The notes beneath the pieces are model-generated. The model was not told the origin of the DNA. It saw nothing but the letters and a program-made list of their open reading frames with translations, and searched no databases. Both the position numbers and the translations under genes were made by a program. From WHSW01 sp963777775 (GTDB lineage: Bacteria > Actinomycetota > Thermoleophilia > Solirubrobacterales > 70-9), in NCBI GenBank assembly GCA_963777775.1, contig CAVZRL010000005.1, positions 806,001 through 870,000 of the forward strand: a DNA stretch of 64,000 bases. The letters run 5' to 3'. Of this stretch, positions 1 through 8,882 are shown piece after piece; position 1 is the first letter of the stretch, and each line of letters begins with the position of its first letter.

Positions 1-311
1 GCCGCGAAGTCCGCCCCCGCGTCCACCCAGCCCGCAAGAGCCTCGTCCTCGGCGACGCCGTCCGCGCCGACGACGACGACGCCTCGCGTCGGACGGCCGG
101 TGAAGTCGAAGGGGCGCGTGTCCGGCTCGGCGAGCGCCCGCTCACCCTCCTCGAGCCCGAGCCTGACGATCAGCTCGTCGCCGAGCACCCCGCAGGCCAT
201 GTTGCCGTCGAGCATGAACACGATCCCGCCGAACATCTTCCGCTCGCTGACCCGGGTGCGCAGGAGCATCAGCTCCCGGACACGGTCGGCGAGCACCTCG
301 TCGTAGGCCAT
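1..311 (-). CDS. TfoX N-terminal domain protein (partial at window edge)
   Basis: The frame read leftwards from an ATG at 309-311 stays open to the window edge, so the C-terminus is missing. The 103 visible residues show the TfoX N-terminal pattern: a helical start (MAYDEVLADRVRELM), then a SERKMFGG motif, then FMLDGNMACGV followed by a DELIVRLG strand. In the family this domain is found in the competence regulator TfoX/Sxy, but short stand-alone forms are common and their role is unknown. It is divergent from ccmG, 33 bases away. A second domain beyond the window cannot be excluded. Confidence 0.75.
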   Translation of the reverse strand, partial: MAYDEVLADRVRELMLLRTRVSERKMFGGIVFMLDGNMACGVLGDELIVRLGLEEGERALAEPDTRPFDFTGRPTRGVVVVGADGVAEDEALAGWVDAGADFA

Positions 312-344
312 GCCGCGAGCCTAGCCCGCTCTACGCTCCCGGCG

Positions 345-869
345 ATGAGCGCACGGACACTCGCCGTCTTCCTCGGCGCCCTCGCCGTCGTCGGCCTGCT
401 CGGCTACGGGCTGGCGGCCAAGGGCGACGGGACGCTCGCGGTCGGCGACCCGATCCCGACCACTGAGCTGCCGGTGCTGGGCGGCGAGACCTCCGGCTCG
501 CTCGCCGACCAGCGCGGGCGCTGGGCGCTGGTCAACGTCTGGGCCTCGTGGTGCGTGCCCTGCCGCGAGGAGGCGCCGGCGCTGCAGCGCTTCTATGAGC
601 GACACGGCGGCGAGCGGTTCGAGATCGTCGGCATCGACACCCAGGAGCCCGCCGAGGACGGGCTCGAGTTCGTCGACGAGTTCGGGCTCACCTACCCGCA
701 GCTTCACGACGGGCCGGGCGAGTTCGCCGACGAGCTGAAGACCACCGGGGTGCCTGAGAACTTCCTCGTCGACCCCGAAGGAAACGTGGCGCTGCTGCGC
801 CCCGGTCCGGTCACAGAGGCGTATCTCGATCAGGAAATCCTGCCACTGATCGAAGGGAGCGCGGCTTGA
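345..869 (+). CDS. ccmG: TlpA/CcmG-like membrane-anchored thioredoxin
   Basis: The 174-residue protein has one N-terminal membrane anchor (about residues 5-25) followed by a thioredoxin fold with the redox motif WCVPC (Cys70 and Cys73) and a cis-proline region GVPENFLVDPEG near residue 140. CcmG/ResA/TlpA proteins reduce disulphides outside the membrane, typically preparing apocytochrome c for haem attachment. The next gene is ccmH, overlapping by 4 bases, which supports the cytochrome c maturation role. No ccmE, ccmF or haem exporter gene is visible downstream; they may lie elsewhere. Confidence 0.85.
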   Translation: MSARTLAVFLGALAVVGLLGYGLAAKGDGTLAVGDPIPTTELPVLGGETSGSLADQRGRWALVNVWASWCVPCREEAPALQRFYERHGGERFEIVGIDTQEPAEDGLEFVDEFGLTYPQLHDGPGEFADELKTTGVPENFLVDPEGNVALLRPGPVTEAYLDQEILPLIEGSAA

Positions 870-1324
870 GGGCGCTCGCCGCGCTGGCCGCGCTGCTCGC
901 CCTGGTGCTGCCCGGCGCCGCTGCGGCGCAGCAGCCGCAGACCTCGCTGGCCGACATCGAGGACGAGGTGATGTGCCCGATCTGCGGCGTCACGCTCGAG
1001 CTCGCCACCGAGGCCCCGCAGGCGATCCAGGAGCGCGAGTTCATCCGCGAGCGGGTCGCCGCCGGGCAGAGCAAGGACGAGATCAAGGACGCGCTGGTCG
1101 CCGAGTTCGGCCCCGAGGTGCTCGCACTCCCCGAGGCGGAGGGCTTCGACCTCGCCGCCTGGCTGGTGCCCGGGATCGCGATCCTGGTCGCCGCGGTGGC
1201 AATTCTGGTCGGGCTGCGCCGCTGGCGACGCGCCGGGCCGGGGCCCGGCGATCCGCCCGCGGCACCGCTCGACGAGGAGGACGCGCAGCGGCTCGAGGCC
1301 GACCTGGCGCGGTACGAGCGCTAG
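866..1324 (+). CDS. ccmH: CcmH-like cytochrome c biogenesis protein
   Basis: The gene starts with TTG inside the stop codon of ccmG (TTGA overlap), so translation is probably coupled. The 152-residue product has a signal peptide (about residues 1-22), the redox pair C-P-I-C at Cys37 and Cys40 in the place of the family LRCxxC motif, a helical bundle with the FIRERVAAGQSKDEIKD stretch typical of CcmH, and one transmembrane helix near residues 95-118. CcmH reduces apocytochrome c at the outer face of the membrane before haem ligation. It is followed by a convergent gene 11 bases away. Confidence 0.88.
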   Translation: MRALAALAALLALVLPGAAAAQQPQTSLADIEDEVMCPICGVTLELATEAPQAIQEREFIRERVAAGQSKDEIKDALVAEFGPEVLALPEAEGFDLAAWLVPGIAILVAAVAILVGLRRWRRAGPGPGDPPAAPLDEEDAQRLEADLARYER

Positions 1325-1335
1325 CTGCGGCGGGC

Positions 1336-1956
1336 TCAGCCGGCCGAGATCGCGAGCGCCGCGATCGTCGGCGTCTCGATCCGCACGTCGGGGTCGAGCT
1401 CCCAGCAGGCGAGCGCGATCTGGTGCGGGCCGGCCGGCAGCGGCTGCGGGGTGACCAGGGTGCGGGCGAAGCCGTTGGTGGCGCCGGCGTTGGTGTGCGA
1501 CTCGTCCTCGCCGGGGGTTGCGAAGGCCGGGCGGGGAGCGCCGTCGACGCGGATATCGCAGCCGGCGGCCGAGCCGCCGGAACTGCTGTTGCCGGTGTAC
1601 TGGCCTCCCGTCGCGACGACCAGGACTCGGGCGGGCCGGTCGAGCTCGAGCGTCGTGGTCACGCACTCGACCGGCGTTGTCGAGCTCGGGTCGCAATCGA
1701 GAGCGTCGCCCACCCCCGCCACCTTGGCGAACCCTGACGCGTCGAGCGACGCCTCGCGGACCTCCTTGCCGGTCAGCGAGTCGCGCTTCACGTCCTTCCC
1801 CTTGACCGCCTTGCGGTCGCGCAGGTCGGCGCTGCGCAGGGAGTCGTCGGCGACCTCGTCGGAGCCGATCCGCTCGACCGCATATGCGCCGCCGGTCGTC
1901 ACGGCGACGAACAGCGCCAGGTAGGCGGCGACGGTGGTGTGACTCGGCCTGCGCAT
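1336..1956 (-). CDS. Secreted/anchored hypothetical protein with N-terminal hydrophobic segment
   Basis: The 206-residue protein starts at an ATG with MRRPSHTTVAAYLALFVAV, a hydrophobic export signal or anchor. A short segment rich in S/D/R/K repeats follows (IGSDEVADDSLRSADLRDR and similar, about residues 30-70), then a C-terminal beta-rich domain with two cysteines. I associate this N-terminus plus short-repeat arrangement with secreted proteins of Solirubrobacterales; no function is known to me. It lies 40 bases downstream of the broken secreted protein gene on the same strand, so the two may be co-transcribed. Confidence 0.6.
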   Translation of the reverse strand: MRRPSHTTVAAYLALFVAVTTGGAYAVERIGSDEVADDSLRSADLRDRKAVKGKDVKRDSLTGKEVREASLDASGFAKVAGVGDALDCDPSSTTPVECVTTTLELDRPARVLVVATGGQYTGNSSSGGSAAGCDIRVDGAPRPAFATPGEDESHTNAGATNGFARTLVTPQPLPAGPHQIALACWELDPDVRIETPTIAALAISAG

Positions 1957-1996
1957 CTCAGCTCTCCCAACACGGTCGGCGGCGCAGGGTTGCTTT

Positions 1997-3854
1997 TCAG
2001 CGCGCCAGCACCACCACCGTGCGGGCGGTCGACCGTACCGGAGCCTTGTACGGCCAGGCCTGCTCGCGCGCGACCTTGACCCGGAACTTGAACCGCGCGT
2101 CGCTCTCGTAGAAGCGCCCGAACCGGTACCCGAGCCGGTAGCGGCCGGAGGGCTCGGTGTGAAAGGCCTCCCGGACCGTGTTCCAGCGCCCGGCGGACTC
2201 GCGGACCTGGAGCTCGATCAGCTTCCCGCCGACCGGCATCCGAGCCGCGTAGTGGCCGATCCTGCCGGCGAACACGACCCGCCCGCCCTCGGGAACCCGC
2301 TCGCGCGAGGTCCGGAAGCTCGCCCGGCTGCGCACGGTGAGTTGGCCGGCGACCTGCTCGAGCGGCGCGAACCGCGCCGTGCCGGCGAAGCCCGCCGAGA
2401 CTGTCCGCGATGGGCCCGGCGGCAGCTCCGACGTCCAGGCCCCGCGCGAGTCGGTCGAGACGACCCGGACCCGGCGGTCGATCAGCGCCCCGGCGCCGAA
2501 CTGCTCGACCACGGTCACCTCGCGCCCGGCGAGCGGCTCGCCGTCGGGGTCGAGCAGCCGGCCCGAGACCGAGGAGCCGTGGCCGTAGGCGACCGTCTGG
2601 CGCTCGGCCCCGCCGGGATCGAGCCCGGCGACCAGCCGCGCCCGCTGGCGGAGCGGGAAGCTGAGCACCATCGGCGTCCCGTCCTCGCGCCGGGTCGTCT
2701 CGGCGCTGTTCCCCGCCACGTCGACCGCCTCGGCGCGGAACTCGTAGTCGCCGGGCGGCACGGCGTCGGAGTCGACCCGCGCCCGCAGCTCGCCGGCGAC
2801 CGTCTCGACCGCGAGCGGCGTCCAGACCGAGCTGCCGACGGGACGGTACGAGATCCGCGGCCGAGTCGAGTCCGGAGTCGGGCTCGGTGACCCGGACCCG
2901 GATCAGCTCCGGGTCGCCGGGGTCCTGGCGGTTGGCGAACGCCAAACCCGGTGGCGAGTTGTCGACGTAGATCGTCCTCGATGCGCACCCGCCGGCATTG
3001 CCGGCGAAGTCCTCCGGACAGACGAGCAGACGTGTTCGGCCCGTTTCTGAACGGTGCGGCCGCACTGTTGAGTCGTGCGGTCCAGGTCGACGCCGAACGG
3101 GTGAGACCGGACACGGCGCCAGCAGGCTCGAGTACGGGCCGCCGAGCACCCCGCCGCAGGCGGGGCTCGCGCGCCCGACCTCGACCCCGTTGACCAGGGC
3201 GCGCAGATGCTCGATGCCGCTCCCGACATCGGAAGCCTGCGCCTGCAACCGCAGCCCTCCGCGCTTCCATCCCGGTTCGACGAGACCGCCGGTCACGCTC
3301 GCCACCCTCGGGTCGTAACGGTCCGCAAGCACGAGCTCGATGTTCTGGACGTGGACGTGGGCGTGCTGGGAGTACGGGCAACCGCCGCCGTCGCTGCAGA
3401 TCAGGATCGCGACCAGGGCGACGTGGCGAAGGCCGGAAGCGCTGTAGGCCTGGTACCCCTGGGCGGAGTCGAGACCGTTGCCGATCACCCGCGTTCCTCC
3501 CTGGGCGTCGACGGCAACGATCTGGGCCAGGTGGTGGTTCTCGCGGCGCAGGTTCGCGCGCACGTTGACCGCGACGATCTCGGTACCCGGCGGGGCGTTG
3601 AAGCGCCAGAACCCGTTCTGGCCCGCGGTCGCGAAGCCCAGGTTGCTGAGCTCGAGCCGCTGGTCGGTGCCCGGACAGCGGTTCTGGGTCGAGTAGGCGC
3701 CGCGCGCCTCCGAGGTCGCCTCCGCGGCCGAGCGGCTCGAGGCGTGGCACTTGAGCACGTTGTAGGTGGCGTTGGCGGCAAGCGCCTCCGGGGCGCTCGT
3801 CGCCGCGACCGCGAAGGCGCCCGCGATCGCGACTAGCAGCGTTGCCCGCCTCAC
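1997..3854 (-). pseudogene. Large secreted Ig-like/adhesin-type protein, frame broken several times
   Basis: The frame opens at a GTG (3852-3854) overlapping the stop of the upstream sigma factor gene, with a clear signal peptide (RRATLLVAIAGAFAVAATSA) ending near the AxA before residue 30. Extracellular beta-domain features follow: DVGSGIEHLRALVNGVEVG, a CPEDFAGNAGGC motif, and Ig-like repeats with GRLLDPDGEPLAGREVTV near the C-terminus. The reading frame changes about three times between roughly 3020 and 3110 and once more near 2868; homologous-looking sequence continues in the new frame each time. It would be about 620 residues if intact. Either it is decaying or the assembly carries indels. 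The upstream sigma factor may control it. Confidence 0.6.
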
Positions 3855-5258
3855 GGTCCGAACTCCTGCGCGACCGCCGAGCCGCCTCCCCCGCCTTCCC
3901 CGCCGGTCACCGCCGCCGGCGCAGGGCTCGTTGCCGGCGGCGTGCTCGCGGCGACGCCGAACTCGCGCTCGACCGGAGGCGTCGCCTCCGCCAGTGGTGG
4001 CGCGGGCTCGGGCGGCGGCCCTGGCTCCGGTTCGGGCTCGGGCTGCTCGACTGGCGCCGGCGCGGTGCCCGGCTCGGACTCGCTGCTGGGTGCGTCTCCG
4101 CCGTCCGCGATGGGCGTCGACACGACCGGCACCGCCGGCGCGGACGCCCGTGCGGACCGCTCCGCGCCGGGGCGCTCGCGCGGTCCGCGCTCTGCCTCGC
4201 CGCCGAGCCCGAGCGGAGCGACGCCCGCGGCGACGCAGGCAGTCGCGGCGACCCCGCCGCCGATGCAGGCGATCGCCAGCTTGCCGGTCGCCCCGAGGCC
4301 GGCGAACTTCGCCAAGCACGCCGGCGCCGGCCACCCCGGCGCCGCGCGTCCCGCCGGTCGCCACGCCCTGCGCCAGGCCCTGCTCGGCCGCCGGGGTCCC
4401 GCGCGAGATCAGGCCGCCGGCCGCGTCGCGGACCCGGTCGCCGAGCTCGAGCAGGCGATCGGCGTACGTGATCTGGCCATCGACGCCGTCGACCGCGCCG
4501 ACCGCCACCGCCGAAGCGCCGAGGTCGTGCAGATGGCCGGCGAGCCGGGCGACGAAGTCCGAGCAATCGCGGCAGTGCGCCAGGTGCGCGCGGGCCTGGC
4601 GCTCCTGGTCGGCCGTCGCGAGACCGCTGACCAGCGCCCGCAACAGCGGCTCGCGGTCAGCGCACCACTCGCCCCGCTCGAGCGTCCGCATGCGCTCGGT
4701 CAGCTCGGCAACGCCGCGGGTGATCTCCTTGCGGTAGGCCCGGGGCGAGAGCCCATCGACCAGCGCGCACACCTGCCGCGGCTCGAGCCCCCAGCCGTAG
4801 CGCAGCAGCATCACGGCCCGTCGCCGAGGCGGCAGCGAGGCGAGCAGGTCTCGAGTGATCCGCGACTGCTCGCGGCCGCTGGCAAGCTCGTCGGGCGGCT
4901 CGGCCGGATCGGCGACGCCGCCGACCAGCTCCAGCGGGGCAGTCGGCTTGCGCCGCCGCCGGCGCAGCTCCTTGCCGGCCTGGTTGGCGACCGCGGTGAG
5001 CACATAGCTGCGGACCTCGTCGTCGCTGAGCCGCCCGGCGCGGCCCGCCAGCGCGCGCAGGGTCCCGACCCAGGCGCCGGCGTAGATGTCGTCGATCTCC
5101 TCGGCCGAGAAGGCGCCCCGGAACGCGCGCCGGACCATGCTCTGCGCCGGGCGCCGGAACTCCTCGAACAACCTCCCGGCACGCTCGTTCCAGCCCTCGT
5201 CGCGCCCGCCCGCAGACGTGGCTCGCCTCAATCCGGCCGATGCTTTGACGGGCTTCAT
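3851..5258 (-). CDS. Sigma-70 family (ECF-like) sigma factor with zinc-finger and hydrophobic C-terminal tail, frameshift near 4313
   Basis: The ATG at 5256-5258 is preferred over the upstream GTG at 5285. Region 2 (EEFRRPAQSMVRRAFRGAF ... EIDDIYAGAWVGTLRAL) and region 4 (SLPPRRRAVMLLRYGWGLEPRQV) are recognisable, followed by HLAHCRDCSDFV, a zf-HC2-like zinc motif. The frame then slips near 4313, where one G appears to be extra. The next frame continues with a helix GKLAIACIGGGVAATACVAAGV and a Pro/Glu-rich tail to the stop at 3851. Sigma factors with such an anti-sigma-like tail are known in Actinobacteria. The stop overlaps the start of the secreted protein (GTGA), implying a regulator-target pair. 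Confidence 0.75.
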
Positions 5259-5429
5259 CCGGCGTCCCTCGGACGACAAGCCCACGGCGGCGCCGTGCGC
5301 CCCCCTTGCCGCGTCGCGGCAGTTTCGTGGCAGCGCACCATCGCGCGATTCGGACCCCCGATGCAGGGCCCCATTCCCCCTGGAAGCTCCATCTTCCGGG
5401 GCCGATCGTAGCGGAGTGGCGGCCGCGGG

Positions 5430-7499
5430 CTACTCTCGCTCGAACATCACCAGCTCGTCATGGACCGTCCCGCCGACCGGCCTGTACGCCTCGGCCAGCA
5501 GGTAGGCGATGAGCGATCCGGGCTTCTCGCCGGGCGGCGCTCCGGGCAGGAAGATCTTCGTCCCACCGGCCTGCTCGAGCGCGTCAAGGGCGCGGTCGAC
5601 CTCGCCGGGCGAGACCAGGACCAGCGCCGTGTTGAACGGGGAGCGGTTCTCGACTCCGGCCCGCTCGGCGAGCCGGTGGTCGGCGGCCGAGCCCCAGATC
5701 ACCACGCTCTCGCCCGGCTCGGTGCGCTGCTCGACGAAGCGCTGGAACTCGGCGTTGTCGGCCTCCGAGGCGCCCGAGCGCCCCAGCCGCTCGACCTCCT
5801 GCCAGGGCGGGGAGATGGTCGCGATCGAGGCGATCATGACCCCGAAGCCGACCATCGTCGCCAGCGCCGGCAGCGCCAGGCGCCGCAGCGACTCGCGGCG
5901 CTCCGAGCGCAGGTACCCGAGCACGGTCCAGGTCAGTAGCGCGAGCGCGAGCCCCCAGGTCGGGAACAGGAGCATCAGCTGCCAGGGCAGCGAGCGGCCG
6001 GCGAAGTAGGAGCCGGCGAGCAGCCCGAAGACGCCGGCGAAAGCGAGCATCGCGGTCAGGGTCCGGTCCTCGCGATTCTGGACGAAGCGCACCGCGGCGG
6101 TCAGGATCGCGGCGATGAAGGTGACGTAGAGCGCGATGTGGAGGCCGAGCGCCGGCATCGGCTCCAGCCCGACCGCCTCGCGGGCGAAGAGCCGCGTGTA
6201 GTAGATCCACAGCCCGGGATCGGGCAGCTCGCCGGTTCGCACGAGGACGACCGCGATGACCAGCGCCAACGCGCCGCCGAGCCCGATCGCCGCCTGGCGG
6301 ACGAGGCGCCAGAGCGATCGCCCCCACCCCTCGCCGCGATCGGCGCCGAGGGCGAGGGCGCAGAACAGCGCCAGCACGCAGATCGTCCCGAACTCCGCGT
6401 TGTTGAGCATCGCCAGCCCGGCGGCGAGGAAGACGACCCAGAGCGGCAGCCGGCGTCCGCGCATCGCCACCGCGGTCAGCCAGGCGACGACGAACGGGCC
6501 CAGGTAGCGGCCCGGAAAGAAGGCGTAGTAGCTGCCGTTGAATTCGTGTCGCAGCCCCTCGTCCGACCATGGGAAGAGGGCGAGCGCCAGGAACGGCACG
6601 TAGAGGGCGAGCGCCGCCAGCGGCCGGCCGGTGACCTTGAGCAGGACCCCGTAGATCGCCAGCAGCGCGAGCACCGACAGCGCCACCATCAGCACCGAGG
6701 AGGCGGTGATCGAGAGGTCGAACAGCTCCAGCACCGGCGCGAAGGCGAGCGGCAGGAGCTGTACGTACTGGGCGACGTAGTCGACCATCGGGGTGCGGCC
6801 GTTGGCGACCGCGTAGAAGTCCTGGGCCTGGACGGGCACATGCCCCTCGGGGATCGCCCCGCCCTCGGAGAGGTTGGCGTCGGTGAACACCGCGGGCAGC
6901 AGCCAGAGCGCGGTCAGCGTGAGCGCGATGGCGAATGCGCCCCACCGCCAGCCGCTCGAGCTCCGGGCGGCGCCCTCGGGGCGCCCGAACGGCCACCGCC
7001 TCGCGAGCGCGAGAGCAAAGAGCCCGGCCCCGATCACCAGCCCGGCGACCAGGACCGGGACCGAGAGCAGCAGCGGGGCGAAGTAGTCGGGGTCGAGCAG
7101 CGGCAGCTCGTCTTCCTGCGCCAGCACCGCCCAGACCAGCAGCCCCACGAGCCCGACCTGAATCACGATCACCGGGAGGTCGAGCCGGCGCTCGGCGGGT
7201 GCCGGCGAGCCGAGCCAGATCACCAGGCCGGCGAGCCCGAGCGGCGCCGCGACCGCGAGCAGGAAACGGGCCTGCTCGAGCGGCTCGGGCTTGATCAGCG
7301 GCGAGGCCTCGACGAAGAACCCGCCGGTCGGGTCGGGCAGAAGATCGGAGAGCGGCGGTGCCAACCAGGCGATCGCGGCGAGCAGGGCGAGCGCGCCTGG
7401 CCAGAGCCCGAGCCAGGCGATGTCCTCGGCCGATGGCCGCCTGCGCCCCTCGACCGCCCGCGGCGCCGGCTCGCGGGCGGCGCGCACGTCCGTCGTCAT
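5430..7499 (-). CDS. Polytopic membrane protein, probable GT-C-type glycosyltransferase
   Basis: The protein has about 689 residues from an ATG (7497-7499) that overlaps by one base the stop of the aldo/keto reductase gene. It has some 13 hydrophobic helices, then a soluble C-terminal domain (from about residue 580: DNAEFQRFVEQ ... SVVIWGSAADHRLAERAG ... FLPGAPPGEKPGS ... YRPVGG). An N-terminal helical bundle with a periplasmic alpha/beta tail is the layout of ArnT/PMT-like GT-C enzymes, which transfer sugars from lipid-linked donors. I cannot see an unambiguous DE/ED catalytic motif, so membrane glycosyltransferase is a family-level guess. Confidence 0.55.
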   Translation of the reverse strand: MTTDVRAAREPAPRAVEGRRRPSAEDIAWLGLWPGALALLAAIAWLAPPLSDLLPDPTGGFFVEASPLIKPEPLEQARFLLAVAAPLGLAGLVIWLGSPAPAERRLDLPVIVIQVGLVGLLVWAVLAQEDELPLLDPDYFAPLLLSVPVLVAGLVIGAGLFALALARRWPFGRPEGAARSSSGWRWGAFAIALTLTALWLLPAVFTDANLSEGGAIPEGHVPVQAQDFYAVANGRTPMVDYVAQYVQLLPLAFAPVLELFDLSITASSVLMVALSVLALLAIYGVLLKVTGRPLAALALYVPFLALALFPWSDEGLRHEFNGSYYAFFPGRYLGPFVVAWLTAVAMRGRRLPLWVVFLAAGLAMLNNAEFGTICVLALFCALALGADRGEGWGRSLWRLVRQAAIGLGGALALVIAVVLVRTGELPDPGLWIYYTRLFAREAVGLEPMPALGLHIALYVTFIAAILTAAVRFVQNREDRTLTAMLAFAGVFGLLAGSYFAGRSLPWQLMLLFPTWGLALALLTWTVLGYLRSERRESLRRLALPALATMVGFGVMIASIATISPPWQEVERLGRSGASEADNAEFQRFVEQRTEPGESVVIWGSAADHRLAERAGVENRSPFNTALVLVSPGEVDRALDALEQAGGTKIFLPGAPPGEKPGSLIAYLLAEAYRPVGGTVHDELVMFERE

Positions 7500-8368
7500 C
7501 AGCGTTGGCCCCGGATCGCCCCCGCCAGCCGGCCCGCGAGGCCGCGCGCCCTGCCGCCGACCGTCCACCAGGGAGTCTCGAGCGCTCGCTCGGTTCCCCC
7601 GGTGGTGTCGAGGCCGTCGAGCCGTGCCAGCTCCTCGGCGCCGAGCTCGAAGTCGAAGACCCGGGCGTTCTCGGAGATCCGCTCGCGGTTGGCCGACTTC
7701 GGGATCACGGGGATCTCGCGCTCGAGCGCCCAGCGCAGCAGGACCTGCGCCGGGGTGCGTTCGTGCGCTCGCGCGATCTCGGCGATCACCGGGTCGGCGA
7801 GCTGCTCGCCCCGGGTCAGCGGGCTGTAGGCCTCGAGCGCGATCCGGCGCCGCTCACACTCGGCGAGCAGGGCGCGGCGGAAGGTGAAGGGGCTGAACCT
7901 GACCTGGTTGACGACCGGCTCTGCGTCCCCGGCCGCGCATACCTCTCCCAGCTCGGCGACGCTGAAGTTGCTGACCCCGATCGCCCGCGTCAGCCCTCGC
8001 TCGAGCGCCGCCTGCATCCCGCTCCAGGCCCAGGTCGGGCCGCCCTCGGGCCAGTGGACTAGGTAGAGGTCGAGCTGCTCGATCCCGAGCCGCTCGAGGC
8101 TGCGCTCGGCCTCGGCGACCGGGTCGCTGGAGCGAGGAAAGAACTTGGTCGTCAGGAAGACCTCCTCGCGCGCCAGCCCGCTGGCCGCGAGCCCGCGGCC
8201 GACCCCGGCCTCGTTGCCATACGCCTGCGCGGTGTCGATGTGCCGGTAGCCGGCCTCGAGCGCCCAGCCGACGGCGTCCTCGGTCGCCCGGCCGTCGTCG
8301 ATCTGCCAGACGCCGAGGCCGAGCAGCGGCATCTCGACGCCGTTGGCGAGCTGCTTTGCGGGGATCAC
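7499..8368 (-). CDS. Aldo/keto reductase (2,5-diketo-gluconate reductase type)
   Basis: The 289-residue protein carries all four catalytic residues of the family: Asp45 (HIDTA), Tyr50 (AQAYGNE), Lys75 (TTKFF) and His105 (LVHWP). The C-terminal NADPH-binding stretch IPKSANRERISENARVFDF is also present. AKRs of this subgroup reduce aldehydes and ketones with NADPH. The start is a GTG within the stop of the MarR gene (GTGA overlap), so the regulator, this reductase and the membrane protein form one operon. The substrate is unknown; a detoxification role would fit MarR control. Confidence 0.88.
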   Translation of the reverse strand: MIPAKQLANGVEMPLLGLGVWQIDDGRATEDAVGWALEAGYRHIDTAQAYGNEAGVGRGLAASGLAREEVFLTTKFFPRSSDPVAEAERSLERLGIEQLDLYLVHWPEGGPTWAWSGMQAALERGLTRAIGVSNFSVAELGEVCAAGDAEPVVNQVRFSPFTFRRALLAECERRRIALEAYSPLTRGEQLADPVIAEIARAHERTPAQVLLRWALEREIPVIPKSANRERISENARVFDFELGAEELARLDGLDTTGGTERALETPWWTVGGRARGLAGRLAGAIRGQR

Positions 8369-8811
8369 CCGTCGGAGCGTACGCGGCCCAGGACCTGCTC
8401 GAGCTTTCGCAGGTCGGGGTCCGAGAGCGCCGCGAGCTCGGGCGGCGGCTCGGCGCGGCGACGGGCGAGCTCGTCGCGGATCTCGCGCCCTTCGTCCGTC
8501 AGCGCGACAAGCTTCACGCGCCGATCGCCCTTGGCGGCGCGCCGCTCGACCAGGCCGCGTTCCTCGAGCCGGTCGACGATCCCGGTGATGTTCGAGCTGT
8601 CGCAGTGCATGTGCTGGGCCAGCTCGCCCATCGGCCGCGGCTCCTCGAGCAGTCCGAGCATGAACTGCTGCGGCGGCATCAGGTCGAACTCACGCCAGAT
8701 CTCGATCATCCGCGGACGGGCGTGCTGGAAAACGAAGTCCAGCATCAAGGTCCAGGTGCGGCTGGCCGCCGAGCGGGTATCGGTCACAGGGCTGTGGCTC
8801 GCCGCAGTCAT
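8365..8811 (-). CDS. MarR family transcriptional regulator
   Basis: From the ATG at 8809-8811 the product has 148 residues. It has a dimerisation helix region, the winged helix (MGELAQHMHCDSSNITGIVDRLEERGLVER) and the wing with the family DxR signature (AAKGDRRVKLVALTDEGRE). MarR proteins bind palindromic operators as dimers and are released by small ligands. The gene is divergent from a DrrA-type drug exporter, with a perfect palindrome (8841-8859) between them. It probably represses both the exporter and its own operon. Confidence 0.9.
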   Translation of the reverse strand: MTAASHSPVTDTRSAASRTWTLMLDFVFQHARPRMIEIWREFDLMPPQQFMLGLLEEPRPMGELAQHMHCDSSNITGIVDRLEERGLVERRAAKGDRRVKLVALTDEGREIRDELARRRAEPPPELAALSDPDLRKLEQVLGRVRSDG

Positions 8812-8840
8812 TTGAGGACGAGGATACTCTATGCTATGGA

Positions 8841-8859
8841 TAGTTGATGCAGGCAACTA
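8841..8859. promoter_or_regulatory. Perfect palindrome, probable MarR operator
   Basis: TAGTTG, 7 bases, CAACTA: 6-base perfect arms in the 70-base gap between the divergent MarR gene and the ABC exporter operon. A TATGCT hexamer just to the left (8829-8834) could be the -10 box of the exporter promoter, placing the palindrome at or just after the transcription start. Binding by the adjacent MarR protein is inferred from position. Confidence 0.6.
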
Positions 8860-8882
8860 ATTCACCATCGTTGGGAGAGTCG

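Noticed and set aside
1899..5285. A single 1128-codon open frame on the minus strand
   Set aside because: It joins the sigma factor, the secreted protein and out-of-frame sequence by chance in GC-rich DNA; signal peptide, GTGA overlap and frame-specific motifs show two genes with frame breaks.
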